NCBI RefSeq assembly: GCF_000337495.1
Contig: NZ_AOIS01000051.1
Coordinates: 74,198 to 138,197 of the forward strand
Direction of reading: 5' to 3'
Source of the DNA: Haloterrigena salina JCM 13891
GTDB taxonomy: Archaea; Halobacteriota; Halobacteria; Halobacteriales; Natrialbaceae
Length of the DNA: 64,000 bases
Position numbers and translations under genes: made by a program. Under the pieces are notes generated by a model, which saw only the letters and a list, made by a program, of their open reading frames with translations, ran no database searches and had not been told where the DNA came from. The first letter of the stretch is position 1. Each line of letters begins with the position of its first letter. Positions 27,742 to 37,000 of the stretch are shown one piece after another.

Positions 27742-29061
27742 ATGGTAACACGCCGTGAACGACCGACAGTGAACGAAATCGCGTTGCAGATCGCCGATGC
27801 GCCGCTGGACGAGACGGTCGTCCGGATCGCGCTGGCCGGAGCGCTGGGGATGTTCCTCGGCCTCGAACGAGAGTGGTCCCAGAAGTCGGCCGGGATCCGG
27901 ACGTTCTCGCTGATTAGCCTCCTCGGAGCGGTCTTTACGCTGCTGGTCTTCGAGAGCGAAATCGGCGAAACGCTGCTCGTCCTCGGCGGGCTCCTCGTGA
28001 TCGTCCAGGGCGTCCTGCTGGCGGTCCAGGGGCTGTTGAGCGCCGACGAGGCCGGCCTCTCGCTGACCACCTCGGTCTCGATGCTCGTCGCCTACGGCGT
28101 CGGCGTGCTGGTCGCCGCCGGCTTCATCATCGAGGGAGTCACGGTCGCCGTCCTCTCGTCGCTGCTGTTGGTCCTCAAGCGCGAACTCCACGAGTTCGCC
28201 TGGGGGCTCTCCCACGAGGAGATGCGCTCGACGATCGAGTTTTCCATCCTCGCGTTCGTCATCTACCCGGTCCTCCCCGCCAAGGTCACCGCGGAGGTCG
28301 GCGGGATCGAGATCCCGCTCGAGCCCCAGGTGATCTGGCTGATGGTCGTCGCGGTCGCCGGCATCGGCATCGCCAACTACGCGATCGTCTCGACGTACGG
28401 CGGACGGGGCATCGCCGTGACCGGGTTCTTCGGCGGGTTGGCCTCCTCGACGGCCGTCGTCGGGACGATGCTCGACCACGTCAACCAGCGCCCCGAGGCC
28501 GCCTCCTACGCCGTCGCCGCGATCTTGCTGGCCAACGCGGCGATGGCCGTTCGCAACCTCGCCATCGCCGTCGGGTTCACCATCGGCAGCGGGAGTCCGG
28601 TCCTCCTCGAGGCGATCGTCCCGCTGGGCGCGGTCATCCTGGTCGCGTTCGCCGTCGCCGCCTGGACCGCCGACTGGGGCGAGTCGGGTCCGATCGAACT
28701 CGAGTCTCCCTTCTCGCTGAAGAACGCGCTCGCGTTCGGCGCCGTCTTCCTCGTCGTCCTCGTCTTCGGGTCGCTGGCCGAGACCTGGTTCGGGACGCTC
28801 GGCTTCTACGCCACCGCCGTCGCCAGCGGCTTCGTCTCGAGCGCCGGCGCGACCACCTCGGCGGTCGTCCTCTATCGCGGCGGCCAACTGGGGCCCGCGG
28901 AGGCGACCATCGCCATCCTGCTGGCGACCGTCTCGAGCATCGTCGTCAAGGCCCTGCTCGCCTCGACGTCCTCGAACGACGGCTTCCGCAATCAGGTCGC
29001 GGTCTACAGCGGTCTGTTGCTGCTCGGCGGCGCGGTCGCGACGGTCGCGATCGTCGTCTAA
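27742..29061 (+). CDS. MgtC/SapB and DUF4010 domain membrane protein
   Basis: 439-residue polytopic membrane protein. The N-terminal third is MgtC/SapB-like (RIALAGALGMFLGLEREWSQKSAGIRTFSLISLLGAVFTLL, with the conserved GLEREW and R-T-F-L). The rest is the DUF4010 domain, with about seven further hydrophobic segments and VTGFFGGLASSTAVVGTML and SAGATTSAVVLYRGG. Such proteins are thought to be inner-membrane factors of unknown transport role. Start uncertain: ATG at 27742, or GTG at 27769 just before NEIALQ. About 190 bases after the PadR gene. Confidence 0.88.
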   Translation: MVTRRERPTVNEIALQIADAPLDETVVRIALAGALGMFLGLEREWSQKSAGIRTFSLISLLGAVFTLLVFESEIGETLLVLGGLLVIVQGVLLAVQGLLSADEAGLSLTTSVSMLVAYGVGVLVAAGFIIEGVTVAVLSSLLLVLKRELHEFAWGLSHEEMRSTIEFSILAFVIYPVLPAKVTAEVGGIEIPLEPQVIWLMVVAVAGIGIANYAIVSTYGGRGIAVTGFFGGLASSTAVVGTMLDHVNQRPEAASYAVAAILLANAAMAVRNLAIAVGFTIGSGSPVLLEAIVPLGAVILVAFAVAAWTADWGESGPIELESPFSLKNALAFGAVFLVVLVFGSLAETWFGTLGFYATAVASGFVSSAGATTSAVVLYRGGQLGPAEATIAILLATVSSIVVKALLASTSSNDGFRNQVAVYSGLLLLGGAVATVAIVV

Positions 29062-29322
29062 AATATCGGTCCGAATCTGTCGATACGTCGCGTGTGTCGG
29101 CCGCAGCGGTCTCGAGTAATCAGATGCTGACAGGACTCGAGTGACCGGGAGCGTCCTGCTACCGTGAGCGAGTCATAGAACAGTTCGCGCACCACTTCTA
29201 CGACTACCCAACGAACGGTAAGTACAGAGGGTGTATTCAGCACGGGAGATATAATTGGAGGAAATATAGTGAGTTCTATCTATCACCGAAACAGCCATGA
29301 ATGTATATTTTCTAACCACAAT

Positions 29323-29508
29323 ATGGTTAGACTCAAATTTGTGTTTGCCGCCGGCATTTTTGCGGTTCTTGGTACAGCAGTTACTCAATTAATACAGCTA
29401 ACTTTCATCGAATCTGTTGTGGTGAACGCAGCTATAGAGGGTCTTTTCGTAGGAGCAGTCGTCTATCTTGGTCTCAAAACTCTCGAACGATCTGTGAATT
29501 CACAGTAG
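29323..29508 (+). CDS. small two-helix membrane protein, AT-rich
   Basis: 61 residues, with two hydrophobic segments (LKFVFAAGIFAVLGTAVTQLIQL and AIEGLFVGAVVYLGLKTL). Base composition is clearly lower in GC than most of the window, and codon use is unlike the neighbours, suggesting recent acquisition. A TATA-like GATATAATT lies at 29248-29256, so the transcript would carry a leader of a few tens of bases. The start codon is uncertain; an in-frame GTG at 29269 is possible. Function unknown. Confidence 0.5.
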   Translation: MVRLKFVFAAGIFAVLGTAVTQLIQLTFIESVVVNAAIEGLFVGAVVYLGLKTLERSVNSQ

Positions 29509-30018
29509 TTCATACTCAGTATGGTGGGCATGGGCTACTCTGCACCTACAGCTACTTTGTACCCATAGTTACCGTCGTCTTCAGAATTCAATAGTCGCAC
29601 AACGCGCTCTGTATTCAACACGATTCTCATAATCCCACTGGCATCTGATAGAAGTTACAGCGGTAAGTTCACATGTGTAGCGAACGAATAGTTCGCTTCG
29701 AATAGGCCGAAATAAACGCTGTGCGAATCATTCTATGACACCTCTCATCGTGGCAACAGGGAATCGCCACGCCCCCCAGCCGATTCGCTCGATCACGGGT
29801 CGCTCCGCTCCCCGTTCGCTATTCCGAGGCACAAGCGCCTCGCGACGCTCGCAAGCTCGCTCACTCATCCCTCGCACGTGAGCGTCGATCGCTCCTCACA
29901 GTCGGTCGGAGCAATCGACAGCGCACGCCACCGCACGCCGGGATGACAGGCTTTGATCGAGCGGACAAGCCCGCTGCAGTCGGCGCCTATTTCACTTTCG
30001 CGTGATAACACACCACGT
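29509..30018. other. long intergenic region with a dispersed GC-rich repeat
   Basis: 510 bases, AT-rich in the first half. From 29763 to 29878 it carries a repeat that recurs, inverted and degenerate, at 46775-46859 (see the repeat entries). Near 29670-29710 there are short dyads (GCGAACGAATAGTTCGC). No credible gene; frames in the second half are repeat-driven. Confidence 0.5.
29763..29878 (+). repeat. dispersed haloarchaeal repeat, copy A
   Basis: Starts ATCGCCACGCC, continues with CCGATTCGCTCG and ends GCTCGCTCACTCATCCCTCG. The same two blocks in the same order recur, inverted, at 46775-46859. It lies in a spacer and has no coding frame. Confidence 0.55.
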
Positions 30019-31374
30019 ATGGACCGCGATACGGTCGAACCGCAGGTCGGGACGATCCCCGACGAACGCGCCAGGCAGTGGGTCGACTACCACCACGGGC
30101 TCGCCGCGCCGAGCACGTACGTCTACGAGTTCGTCTGGGACGCGACCGCCGAGGCCGTCGGGCCGTTCTGTACCGACGTCGACGGCAACGTCCTGCTGGA
30201 CTTCACGAGTCACGTCGCCGCGGCGCCGCTGGGGTACAACAACCCCGCGATCCGGGAGAAACTCGAGGCGTTCGACCTCGTCGACCCGCTGAAGATCGCC
30301 GGCCAGGACTTCTACGTCAGCGGCGGGGGTCCCCCCGAGGACCCCGAGTTTCCGGGGCCGACCCAGTTGATGGATCGCCTGGTCGCGATGACCGACCAGT
30401 ACGACATGGATCGGGTCTTCCTCTCGAACTCCGGCGCCGAGGCCGTCGAGAACGCCATCAAGAGCTGCTACGCCGCGGGCGGCCACCGCGCGTTCACCTT
30501 CGACGGGGCCTTCCACGGCCGCACGCTGGGCGCGCTCTCCCTGAATCGCTCGAAGGCCGTCCACCGCCGGGGCTACCCCGAGATTCCGGGCGTCGTCAGC
30601 GTGCCCTATCCCTCGACCGACGCGGAGTACGAGCGTCGCTGGCGCACCGACGGCCCCGGCGGCAACGTCGTCTCGGACAAACTCCACCCCGACCGCGGCG
30701 TGATCGACCCCGACGAGGTCGCCTACCTGATCCTCGAGCCGATCCAGGGCGAGGGCGGCTACCGGGTCGCCCACCCCGAGTTCGCGCGGGACCTCGAGGC
30801 GCTTCGCGACCGGTACGGCCTCCGGATCGTCGCCGACGAGATCCAGTCCGGAGTCGGACGGACGGGCGAGCTGTGGGCCGTCGACCACCTCGATCTCACG
30901 CCGGACGTCATCACGGCCGGGAAGGGGCTGCGCGTCGGCGCGACGATCTCCCGATCGGACGTGTTCCCCGCCGAGAAAGGCCGCCTCTCCTCGACGTGGG
31001 GCGCCGGCGATATCGTCGCCTCGCTGCAGGGCGCGCTGACGATCGATACCATCCACGAGGAGAACCTGCTGGCCAACGCCCGCGATCGCGGCCGACAGTT
31101 ACGGGAGCGCCTCGAGGATGCCATCGCGGACGGCGACGCGCCCGGGGCCCTTGAGGTCCGGGGCCGCGGACTGATGCTCGCCGTCGAGTTCGATACCAAG
31201 GAGCGCCGCGAGGCCGTCCTCGAGGCGGCCTTCGAGCGCGGGCTGCTCACGCTGGGCTGCGGCTACAAGACGCTGCGCCTGCTGCCGCCGCTCGACGTCA
31301 CCGAACGCGAGATCGATCTGGGAACGGAGTTGCTGCTCGAGGCCGTCGCGGACGTCGCTCCCGAATTCGAGTGA
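30019..31374 (+). CDS. class III PLP-dependent aminotransferase
   Basis: 451-residue omega-aminotransferase of fold type I, class III (4-aminobutyrate, ornithine and lysine aminotransferase group). Seen: FLSNSGAEAVENAIKSC (cofactor phosphate loop), HGRTLGALSLNRSK, LILEPIQGEGGY, VADEIQSGVGRTG (PLP-pyridine Asp), and the Schiff-base lysine Lys302 in ITAGKGLRVGA. Ornithine/GABA-type donors are likely but the sequence does not settle it. The ATG at 30019 gives MDRDTVEPQ; the frame above it is spacer repeat. No operon partner. Confidence 0.92.
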   Translation: MDRDTVEPQVGTIPDERARQWVDYHHGLAAPSTYVYEFVWDATAEAVGPFCTDVDGNVLLDFTSHVAAAPLGYNNPAIREKLEAFDLVDPLKIAGQDFYVSGGGPPEDPEFPGPTQLMDRLVAMTDQYDMDRVFLSNSGAEAVENAIKSCYAAGGHRAFTFDGAFHGRTLGALSLNRSKAVHRRGYPEIPGVVSVPYPSTDAEYERRWRTDGPGGNVVSDKLHPDRGVIDPDEVAYLILEPIQGEGGYRVAHPEFARDLEALRDRYGLRIVADEIQSGVGRTGELWAVDHLDLTPDVITAGKGLRVGATISRSDVFPAEKGRLSSTWGAGDIVASLQGALTIDTIHEENLLANARDRGRQLRERLEDAIADGDAPGALEVRGRGLMLAVEFDTKERREAVLEAAFERGLLTLGCGYKTLRLLPPLDVTEREIDLGTELLLEAVADVAPEFE

Positions 31375-31459
31375 GAGCGCCGCCCTCCGGCGGCTGAATC
31401 CGCACGTCGTCGTACGAAAGCCGGTCGCTCTTGCCCCGTCCGTGCGAACACAACGTACA

Positions 31460-31810
31460 ATGATCGGCGCATTCACGGTCGGTAAGAAAGCGGTAAAGTT
31501 CGGGTACAAACGGTACGGTATTCCGGGCGCGATCGCGTCGGGCGGGATCGTCCTGGCCGGCTACGTCGCTGTCCGCCGCGCGCTGAAATCGCAAACCGGC
31601 GCCGACGACGCGACGCTCGATTCGGCCATCGACGCCGAGTCGATCAAATCGGCCGTCGAAGAGGACGGCCTGCAGGCCGTGACCGACACGCAGACGCTCG
31701 ACGACGCGATCAACCAGGACGAACTGGGATCGGCCGTCGATACGAACGACGTCCAGTCGTCGGTCTCTGATCAGACCGACGAGTTCACCGGCGAACAGAA
31801 TCAGAGCTGA
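31460..31810 (+). CDS. small membrane-anchored acidic protein
   Basis: 116 residues, not recognised. A basic amphipathic N terminus (VGKKAVKFGYKRYG) leads into one hydrophobic segment (AIASGGIVLAGYVAV, about residues 24-40). About 70 acidic, Asp/Gln/Ser-rich residues follow, with a rough repeat (DSAIDAESIKSAV..., DDAINQDELGSAVDTNDVQS). It would be anchored in the membrane with a soluble acidic tail. Single gene, 85 bases after the aminotransferase. Confidence 0.6.
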   Translation: MIGAFTVGKKAVKFGYKRYGIPGAIASGGIVLAGYVAVRRALKSQTGADDATLDSAIDAESIKSAVEEDGLQAVTDTQTLDDAINQDELGSAVDTNDVQSSVSDQTDEFTGEQNQS

Positions 31811-32101
31811 GACGTTCAACGGTCGACACGACCGTCGACGGGCGAGCCGATCCAACGAGTGCGCTCGAACACCGCCGATTCCCGCCTTCCGTTCTCGAGC
31901 GAGCCGATAGCCGACCCGTCCGCGGATCGATCGCCGCCGTCGCTTGCGCGGATCGGCGACGAAGGCCGATTCGTCCGGCAACGGTAGCGGCGGTATCCGG
32001 ACTTCGATACGGACGGCAGCCGAAAACTTGAGTGATGCGGAACATGGTCACTGTGTGAACATAACGCCCGCCTCTTTCCGAACCGGTACCGTTCCACCGG
32101 T

Positions 32102-32752
32102 ATGCTGATCGTCGACTACCGCGTCGATTCTTCCCTTCTCATGGCGGCGCTCGACCGGGCGCCGAACACCACGGTCGACAGCGAGGAGCAGTACCTCACC
32201 GAAACGGGGGAGCTCCGATGGCTCTTCTGGGCCGAGGGAGACCAGCAGTCCGCGTTCGAGGCCGGCCTCGACGACGACCCGACCGTCACCGAACGCAAAC
32301 TGCTCGCGGAGAGCGGCCCGCGGCGATTGTACCGCGTCTTTCTGACCGACCGCGGGCGTGACGATACGACGTTCCCGCTGTGGGGCGAACTCGACGTCGT
32401 CCTGCTTGAGGCGAGCGCCACGCACGACGGGTGGGAAAACCGCATGCGAATCCCGGACAGGGAGACGCTCGCGCGGTACCGGTCGGCCCTGCGCGACCGA
32501 GACCTCGACTTCCGGCTCCGGTCGCTCTATCGGGAGGCCGACGCGGACTGCTCCGCCGAGTCTCAGTTGACCGACGACCAGTACGCGGCGCTGGCGGCGG
32601 CGTACGACGCCGGCTACTTCGACGTCCCGCGAACGACCACGCAGACCGAACTCGCGGCGACGCTGAACATCTCCTCGCAGGCGCTTTCGGAGCGCCTGCG
32701 ACGCGGGACCGCGACGCTCGTTCGGGAGGTGCTGCTACGGACCCGGTCTTAA
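32102..32752 (+). CDS. HTH-10 (bacterio-opsin activator-type) transcriptional regulator
   Basis: 216-residue haloarchaeal regulator. The C terminus is the HTH-10 domain: LTDDQYAALAAAYDAGYFDVPRTTTQTELAATLNISSQALSERLRRGTATLVREVL. The N-terminal 150 residues are a beta-rich sensor-like module of the Bat-associated type (FWAEGDQQSAFEAGLDDDPTVTE...LYRVFLTDRG). Ligand unknown. A DUF7344-type HTH gene follows after 56 bases in the same direction. Confidence 0.9.
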   Translation: MLIVDYRVDSSLLMAALDRAPNTTVDSEEQYLTETGELRWLFWAEGDQQSAFEAGLDDDPTVTERKLLAESGPRRLYRVFLTDRGRDDTTFPLWGELDVVLLEASATHDGWENRMRIPDRETLARYRSALRDRDLDFRLRSLYREADADCSAESQLTDDQYAALAAAYDAGYFDVPRTTTQTELAATLNISSQALSERLRRGTATLVREVLLRTRS

Positions 32753-32808
32753 CTGCCTCAAGATTCAGGGACGCGACGCATCCGTTCGACCGGCCACTAC
32801 CGATACGA

Positions 32809-33165
32809 ATGACCGATCAAACGCTCGACCGCGTGTTCTCGACGCTGGGAGACTCACGGCGGCGTCTCGTTTGCCGACACCTCGCACGCGCCGACGAGCA
32901 CGTCGTTTCCGTCGGGGAACTGAGCGCGTTCGTCGCCGACGCTCGCACCGAACGGTCGTCCGCACCGAGCGACGACCGCCGATCCCGAATCGCGACGCGA
33001 CTGTATCACGTCCACCTGCCGGCGCTCGACGACGCGGATATCGTCGATTACGACGCGAAAAACGAGTCGGTGGCGATCGACTCGGCCTTTCCGATCGCCG
33101 TCGATCTCCTTCGGTCGGTCGACGACCGGCCCGAGCGGCCCGACGGCGCCCCGACGATCGATTGA
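32809..33165 (+). CDS. DUF7344-type winged-helix protein
   Basis: 118 residues. The core (LDRVFSTLGDSRRRLVCRHLARADEHVVSVGELSAFV...RIATRLYHVHLPALDDADIVDYDAKNESVAI) is the haloarchaeal winged-helix module I recall as DUF7344. Probably DNA-binding. The C-terminal 25 residues are Pro/Asp-rich. It ends 7 bases before the convergent purD stop codon. Target unknown. Confidence 0.75.
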   Translation: MTDQTLDRVFSTLGDSRRRLVCRHLARADEHVVSVGELSAFVADARTERSSAPSDDRRSRIATRLYHVHLPALDDADIVDYDAKNESVAIDSAFPIAVDLLRSVDDRPERPDGAPTID

Positions 33166-33172
33166 GGCCGCG

Positions 33173-34465
33173 TTACTCGCCGCGGATCTCGGTCATGTGG
33201 TCGATACGGCGCTGAACGAGGTCGGGTTTGCCGATGTCGTGGCGCACGTGGAGTCCCTCGTCGCCGGCGACCTCGAGGGCGTCCTCCGCGATTTCCTCGG
33301 CTTCGGTGATCGAGTCGGCGACGCCGACGAGGGCGAACGCGCGCGACGTGGTCGTGTAGATGCCGTCGTCGCGTTCGTCCACACTGGCGTAGTAGAGCAA
33401 GGCGTCGCCCGCGCTCTCCTCGTCGACTTGCACCTTTGCGCCGGCCTCGGGATCGGTCGGGTAGCCCTCGGGGACGGCGTACTTACAGACCGTCGCCTGG
33501 GAGGCGAACTCGAGCTCCGGCGGCGCCTCGCCGTCCCGAGCCGCGGTGAGCACGTCGAGGAAGTCCGTCTCGAGGACGGGCAGCGTGTTCATCGCCTCGG
33601 GGTCGCCGAAGCGGGCGTTGAACTCGACGACGCGGGGGCCGGTCTCGGTCAACATGAACTGGCCGTAGAGGATGCCCCGGTAGTCCTCGAGGGCGTCGAC
33701 GGTCGCCTCGATGATCGAGACGGCCTCCTCGTAGTCCTCCTCGGACATGAACGGCAGGTGAGTCGTCGCGTCGGAGTAGCTTCCCATCCCGCCCGTGTTC
33801 GGTCCCTCGTCGCCCTCGTAGGCGCGCTTGTGGTCCTGGACCGCGGGCGCGGTGCGGAACTCACCGTTGGCGACGAACGCCTGGACGGTGAACTCCTCGC
33901 CGATTAGGCGCTCCTCTAAGACGATCTGGTCGTAGTCGGAGTCGCGGATGTACTCCTTGCCCTCCTCAGCGGTGACCTGATCGCCGATGACCTTCACGCC
34001 CTTTCCGCCGGTGAGGCCGGCGGGCTTGATCGCCAGGTCGCCATCGTACTCGTCGATGTAGTCGCAGGCCGCGTCCATGTCGTCGAACGTCTCGAAGTCC
34101 GGACAGCCCGGGATATCGTTCTCCGCCATGAAGCGGCGCTGGAACGCTTTGTCCGTCTCGATCCGGGCGTCTTCTTCCTTCGGGCCGAACGGGTAGACCC
34201 CCGCGGCCTCGAGTTCATCGGCGACGCCGGCCTCCAGCGGCGACTCGGGACCGATGACGGCGATCGTCGCGCCGACGTCCTCGGCGTAGTCGACGACGGC
34301 CTTCGGATTCGTCGTCTCGAGCGTCTCGAAGTCGGTCGCGATCTCGGCGATACCCGGATTTCGGTTCCCCGCGCAGGCGTAGAGGTCGGCCTCGCTGTCC
34401 TCGAGTGCGCGAGCGATGGCGTGTTCGCGGCCACCGCCGCCGATCAGGAGCACGTTCTCTCGCAT
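33173..34465 (-). CDS. purD: phosphoribosylamine-glycine ligase
   Basis: 430-residue GAR synthetase, which joins glycine to 5-phosphoribosylamine using ATP in step 2 of purine synthesis. The N-terminal VLLIGGGGREHAIARAL and IGPESPLEAGVADEL, the ATP-grasp core (LAIKPAGLTGGKGVKVIGD, LEERLIGEEFTVQAFV, GGMGSYSDATTHLPF) and ARFGDPEAMNTLPVLE are all in order. Full length, ATG start. Single gene; GlyA elsewhere in the window provides its glycine substrate in the cell. Confidence 0.97.
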   Translation of the reverse strand: MRENVLLIGGGGREHAIARALEDSEADLYACAGNRNPGIAEIATDFETLETTNPKAVVDYAEDVGATIAVIGPESPLEAGVADELEAAGVYPFGPKEEDARIETDKAFQRRFMAENDIPGCPDFETFDDMDAACDYIDEYDGDLAIKPAGLTGGKGVKVIGDQVTAEEGKEYIRDSDYDQIVLEERLIGEEFTVQAFVANGEFRTAPAVQDHKRAYEGDEGPNTGGMGSYSDATTHLPFMSEEDYEEAVSIIEATVDALEDYRGILYGQFMLTETGPRVVEFNARFGDPEAMNTLPVLETDFLDVLTAARDGEAPPELEFASQATVCKYAVPEGYPTDPEAGAKVQVDEESAGDALLYYASVDERDDGIYTTTSRAFALVGVADSITEAEEIAEDALEVAGDEGLHVRHDIGKPDLVQRRIDHMTEIRGE

Positions 34466-34558
34466 GGTCGATAGCGGAACGCACGAACCTGTAAGCGTTG
34501 CTCTTTCTTCGAGTCGAACCTATGCACGATCGTGAGGGGATTGGTGGCTATCGACGGC

Positions 34559-34768
34559 TCACGAGCTCGCCGTCCGTGACCAGTCGGCGATTCGCGTTCC
34601 GATGGACCAGCAGACACCGAATCCGGCGAGCAAGAGCGCAGTAGTCGCGACCGCGGCAATCGCTCCGTCCGTTACGCCTAGCGAAAGGAATACCGCCGCT
34701 GCGGCCGTGGCAGCCCTGTAGATCCGGTCGACATCCCAGTCCGTGGGGATGGATTGGAACGCAGGCAT
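34559..34768 (-). CDS. small two-helix membrane protein
   Basis: 69 residues with two hydrophobic helices (AATAAAAVFLSLGVTDGAIAAVATTALLLAGFGVCWSIG). N-terminal part MPAFQSIPTDWDVDRIY. A TATA-like element, GAAATATTAT on the minus strand, lies 23-32 bases before the ATG, which supports it as a real leaderless gene. Function unknown; it has a similar size and layout to the paralogous pair nearby but is too divergent to call a member. Confidence 0.6.
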   Translation of the reverse strand: MPAFQSIPTDWDVDRIYRAATAAAAVFLSLGVTDGAIAAVATTALLLAGFGVCWSIGTRIADWSRTASS

Positions 34769-34847
34769 ATCTCAATCGTGTTTGACGAGAATAATATTTC
34801 TTCTGCTGCTCTGAGCGGACGGCCTCGAGCGTTCGGTAGCGACGCCG

Positions 34848-35057
34848 TCACTCGTCCCCATACGGGTCGCGTCTGCTGAGGCGATGGATCAGTTCCCACA
34901 GACCAGCGAACACGACGGCGAAGAAGACGGTCGCAGCTAACTCGGCGGTGAATCCGTCAGCAACGCGACTCGCGAGGTAGACGGCAAATCCGCTCACGAG
35001 CCCTCTGGCGGTCACGGTACCGGCCCGCTCGAGCAGCCCGGTTCCGTGGGCAGACAT
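34848..35057 (-). CDS. small membrane protein, paralogue of 37001-37210
   Basis: 69 residues: a hydrophobic segment (VTARGLVSGFAVYLASRVADG) and a second (TVFFAVVFAGLWELIHRL), ending DPYGDE. The central motifs RGLVSG, LAxRVxDG and FAGLWELI are shared with the 69-residue protein at 37001-37210, so the two are recent paralogues on either side of the DUF6498-type gene. TATA-like element (CAGTAATTCAATG, minus strand) at the leaderless distance. Function unknown. Confidence 0.65.
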   Translation of the reverse strand: MSAHGTGLLERAGTVTARGLVSGFAVYLASRVADGFTAELAATVFFAVVFAGLWELIHRLSRRDPYGDE

Positions 35058-35311
35058 ATTTCGAATCCATCATCACAGAAACATTGAATTACTGATTGCA
35101 CTTCGCACGTAGAACAACAGTATCTCCGTATCCTATCGATCGCCTCGGCGGACTGTGTCGGACCGGTCGTAGCACGTAGCGACACACTGTCCTCGAGGCG
35201 AAATATGCCCGGTCGTGGCTATCCGCGGTCGCGGTCGCCGAGTGACGCCGGTTTCATCTGACAGTCCGGTGCAATTATAACACACAGGGGCGAACACGAA
35301 CGTCGTAGTCG

Positions 35312-36739
35312 ATGGTCACACCGCGCGCCCTCGAGCGCTCTTCCTCCTTGATCGGGTTCGCTCCCATCCTCGTCGCGAACCTGCTTCCGCTCGCTGGCGT
35401 CCTCGCGTTCGGCTGGGACGCGGCGACGCTGGTGACGGTCTACGCGCTCGAGGTGGTTCTGGCGTTTCCGCTCACGGCGGCGAAGGCGCTGTTCGCCCGG
35501 CAGCCGCCGAAAATTGTCGACGACGGGGAACCCAGCGTCTCGGACGAGCTGAAGCAGCGACGCGGCAGCGTGGAACTGGTATCGTGGCTCCCGCCGGTCT
35601 ACCCCCGGAACGTGCCGTTCGTCGGCACAGTCTTCACCTGGTTCGCGGGAATATCGATGTTCGTCGCGATAGCCATTAGCGCGGCGATTCCCGTCGCGGA
35701 CGTGCTCTGGCGATCGGAGGTGGTGCTGAGCGTCGTCGCCCTCGTGGCCGCCACCGCGGCCGACGCGTGGCGCGACTACTTCCGCGGCGGCCGCTACGAG
35801 ACGGTCTCCGCCTACGAAGTCGTTCAGGCGCACCTCGGCCAGATGTTCCTTCTCGCGTTCGTCCTCATGGCAGTCGCGAGTCCCGAAGACGTCGGCGGGG
35901 TCGCGCTCCTCGCCGGATTCGTCTTCGTCAAGGTGCTCGTCGAGTGGGCGTCCTTCCGCGCCGCCCACGGCGAGCCGGGACGACTCACCGGCTGGCTCGC
36001 CGGTCCGGACGATCCGACGGAGCCGGCCGATCCGCCGGCGGTACCCGACGGCGACCCCGACGTTCGGATTTCGACCGACGATACCGCCGTCCTGTACACC
36101 GCTGTCCACCAGACGCTCTTCAGAACCGTCTTTCTCGCACAGTGGATTTTGATTTCGTTGGTCGTCGTGCTCTCGGTAGTCTCCGGCGACGACACCCCGC
36201 TGTCGCTCACGGTCGGTACCGGCGTCGCGTTCGCGCTCCTGCTCCTGGTGATTCCCGCGGCGGAGTTCGTGGAGACCGTTCTCAGGTACGGACCGCTGGA
36301 GTACCGCCGGTACGAGGATCGACTCGTCGTGTACGATACGTGGGTCGACGAACCGCAGTGGTCCGTCCCCCTTCAGGAGATCCGGGACGCTGCGGTCGTC
36401 GTCGATCATCTCCCGGACCACCTGCTCGGGACGCGGACCTTCGACGTCACGATGGGGTGGGGCGACGACGAGTTCGAGCGAGACCTCGGCCCCGTGGCGG
36501 ATCCCGACGCGTTCGTCTCCGCGTTCGAATTACAGCTGCGAACGGCGGACCTGGAGCCGATCGATCAACGACTTGCAGGGGCTGCGGTCGTTCTCGGCGT
36601 CGGATTCGCCGGGGCTCTCATCCACTGGTACAAGCCGTGGGTGTCGGTTATCTCGCTGCTCCCGGTCGCGTTTCTCCTCCCGTTTTCGCTGGCGGTTCCG
36701 TGGGGACTCTGGAGACTGGCGTATCCGAGCCCCGAGTGA
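35312..36739 (+). CDS. DUF6498-like polytopic membrane protein
   Basis: 475 residues with about seven hydrophobic segments: two near the N terminus (LIGFAPILVANLLPLAGVLAFGW...), several in the middle (FTWFAGISMFVAIAISAAIPV, FLLAFVLMAVASPEDVGGVALLAGFVFVKVLVEW) and two late. A soluble insert (about residues 320-390) reads like a PH-type beta domain (YRRYEDRLVVYDTWVDEPQWSVPLQEIRDAAVV). I recall the membrane part as DUF6498, a haloarchaeal family of unknown function. Flanked on both sides by paralogous small membrane-protein genes on the other strand. Confidence 0.75.
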   Translation: MVTPRALERSSSLIGFAPILVANLLPLAGVLAFGWDAATLVTVYALEVVLAFPLTAAKALFARQPPKIVDDGEPSVSDELKQRRGSVELVSWLPPVYPRNVPFVGTVFTWFAGISMFVAIAISAAIPVADVLWRSEVVLSVVALVAATAADAWRDYFRGGRYETVSAYEVVQAHLGQMFLLAFVLMAVASPEDVGGVALLAGFVFVKVLVEWASFRAAHGEPGRLTGWLAGPDDPTEPADPPAVPDGDPDVRISTDDTAVLYTAVHQTLFRTVFLAQWILISLVVVLSVVSGDDTPLSLTVGTGVAFALLLLVIPAAEFVETVLRYGPLEYRRYEDRLVVYDTWVDEPQWSVPLQEIRDAAVVVDHLPDHLLGTRTFDVTMGWGDDEFERDLGPVADPDAFVSAFELQLRTADLEPIDQRLAGAAVVLGVGFAGALIHWYKPWVSVISLLPVAFLLPFSLAVPWGLWRLAYPSPE

Positions 36740-37000
36740 GCGATGTCGAGTGGTGGACTCGATCCTCGAGGTTTCGATCCGCACTGGAGGAGTGCGGAGC
36801 AACAGCCGGTGACGACGCGAACTGACGGGTCTCGAGCGTCCCAAGTGACCGTCGATCACTCGCTAGTCGAGTCTGCCGGCTATCAGAGACCGCCGGGGAC
36901 TCACAGCGAGCATCGCGGCCGCTTCGAGTCTATCGAGGAACACGGCTTCGAGTACGGATCCGCCGATACCAGTGGTTCGTCACCCTCGAGCGCACCGACG

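Noticed and set aside
27652..28887. 411-codon minus-strand frame opposite the MgtC/DUF4010 gene
   Set aside because: Composition (Asp/Arg/Gly runs) is that of a shadow frame; the plus strand encodes an obvious membrane protein.
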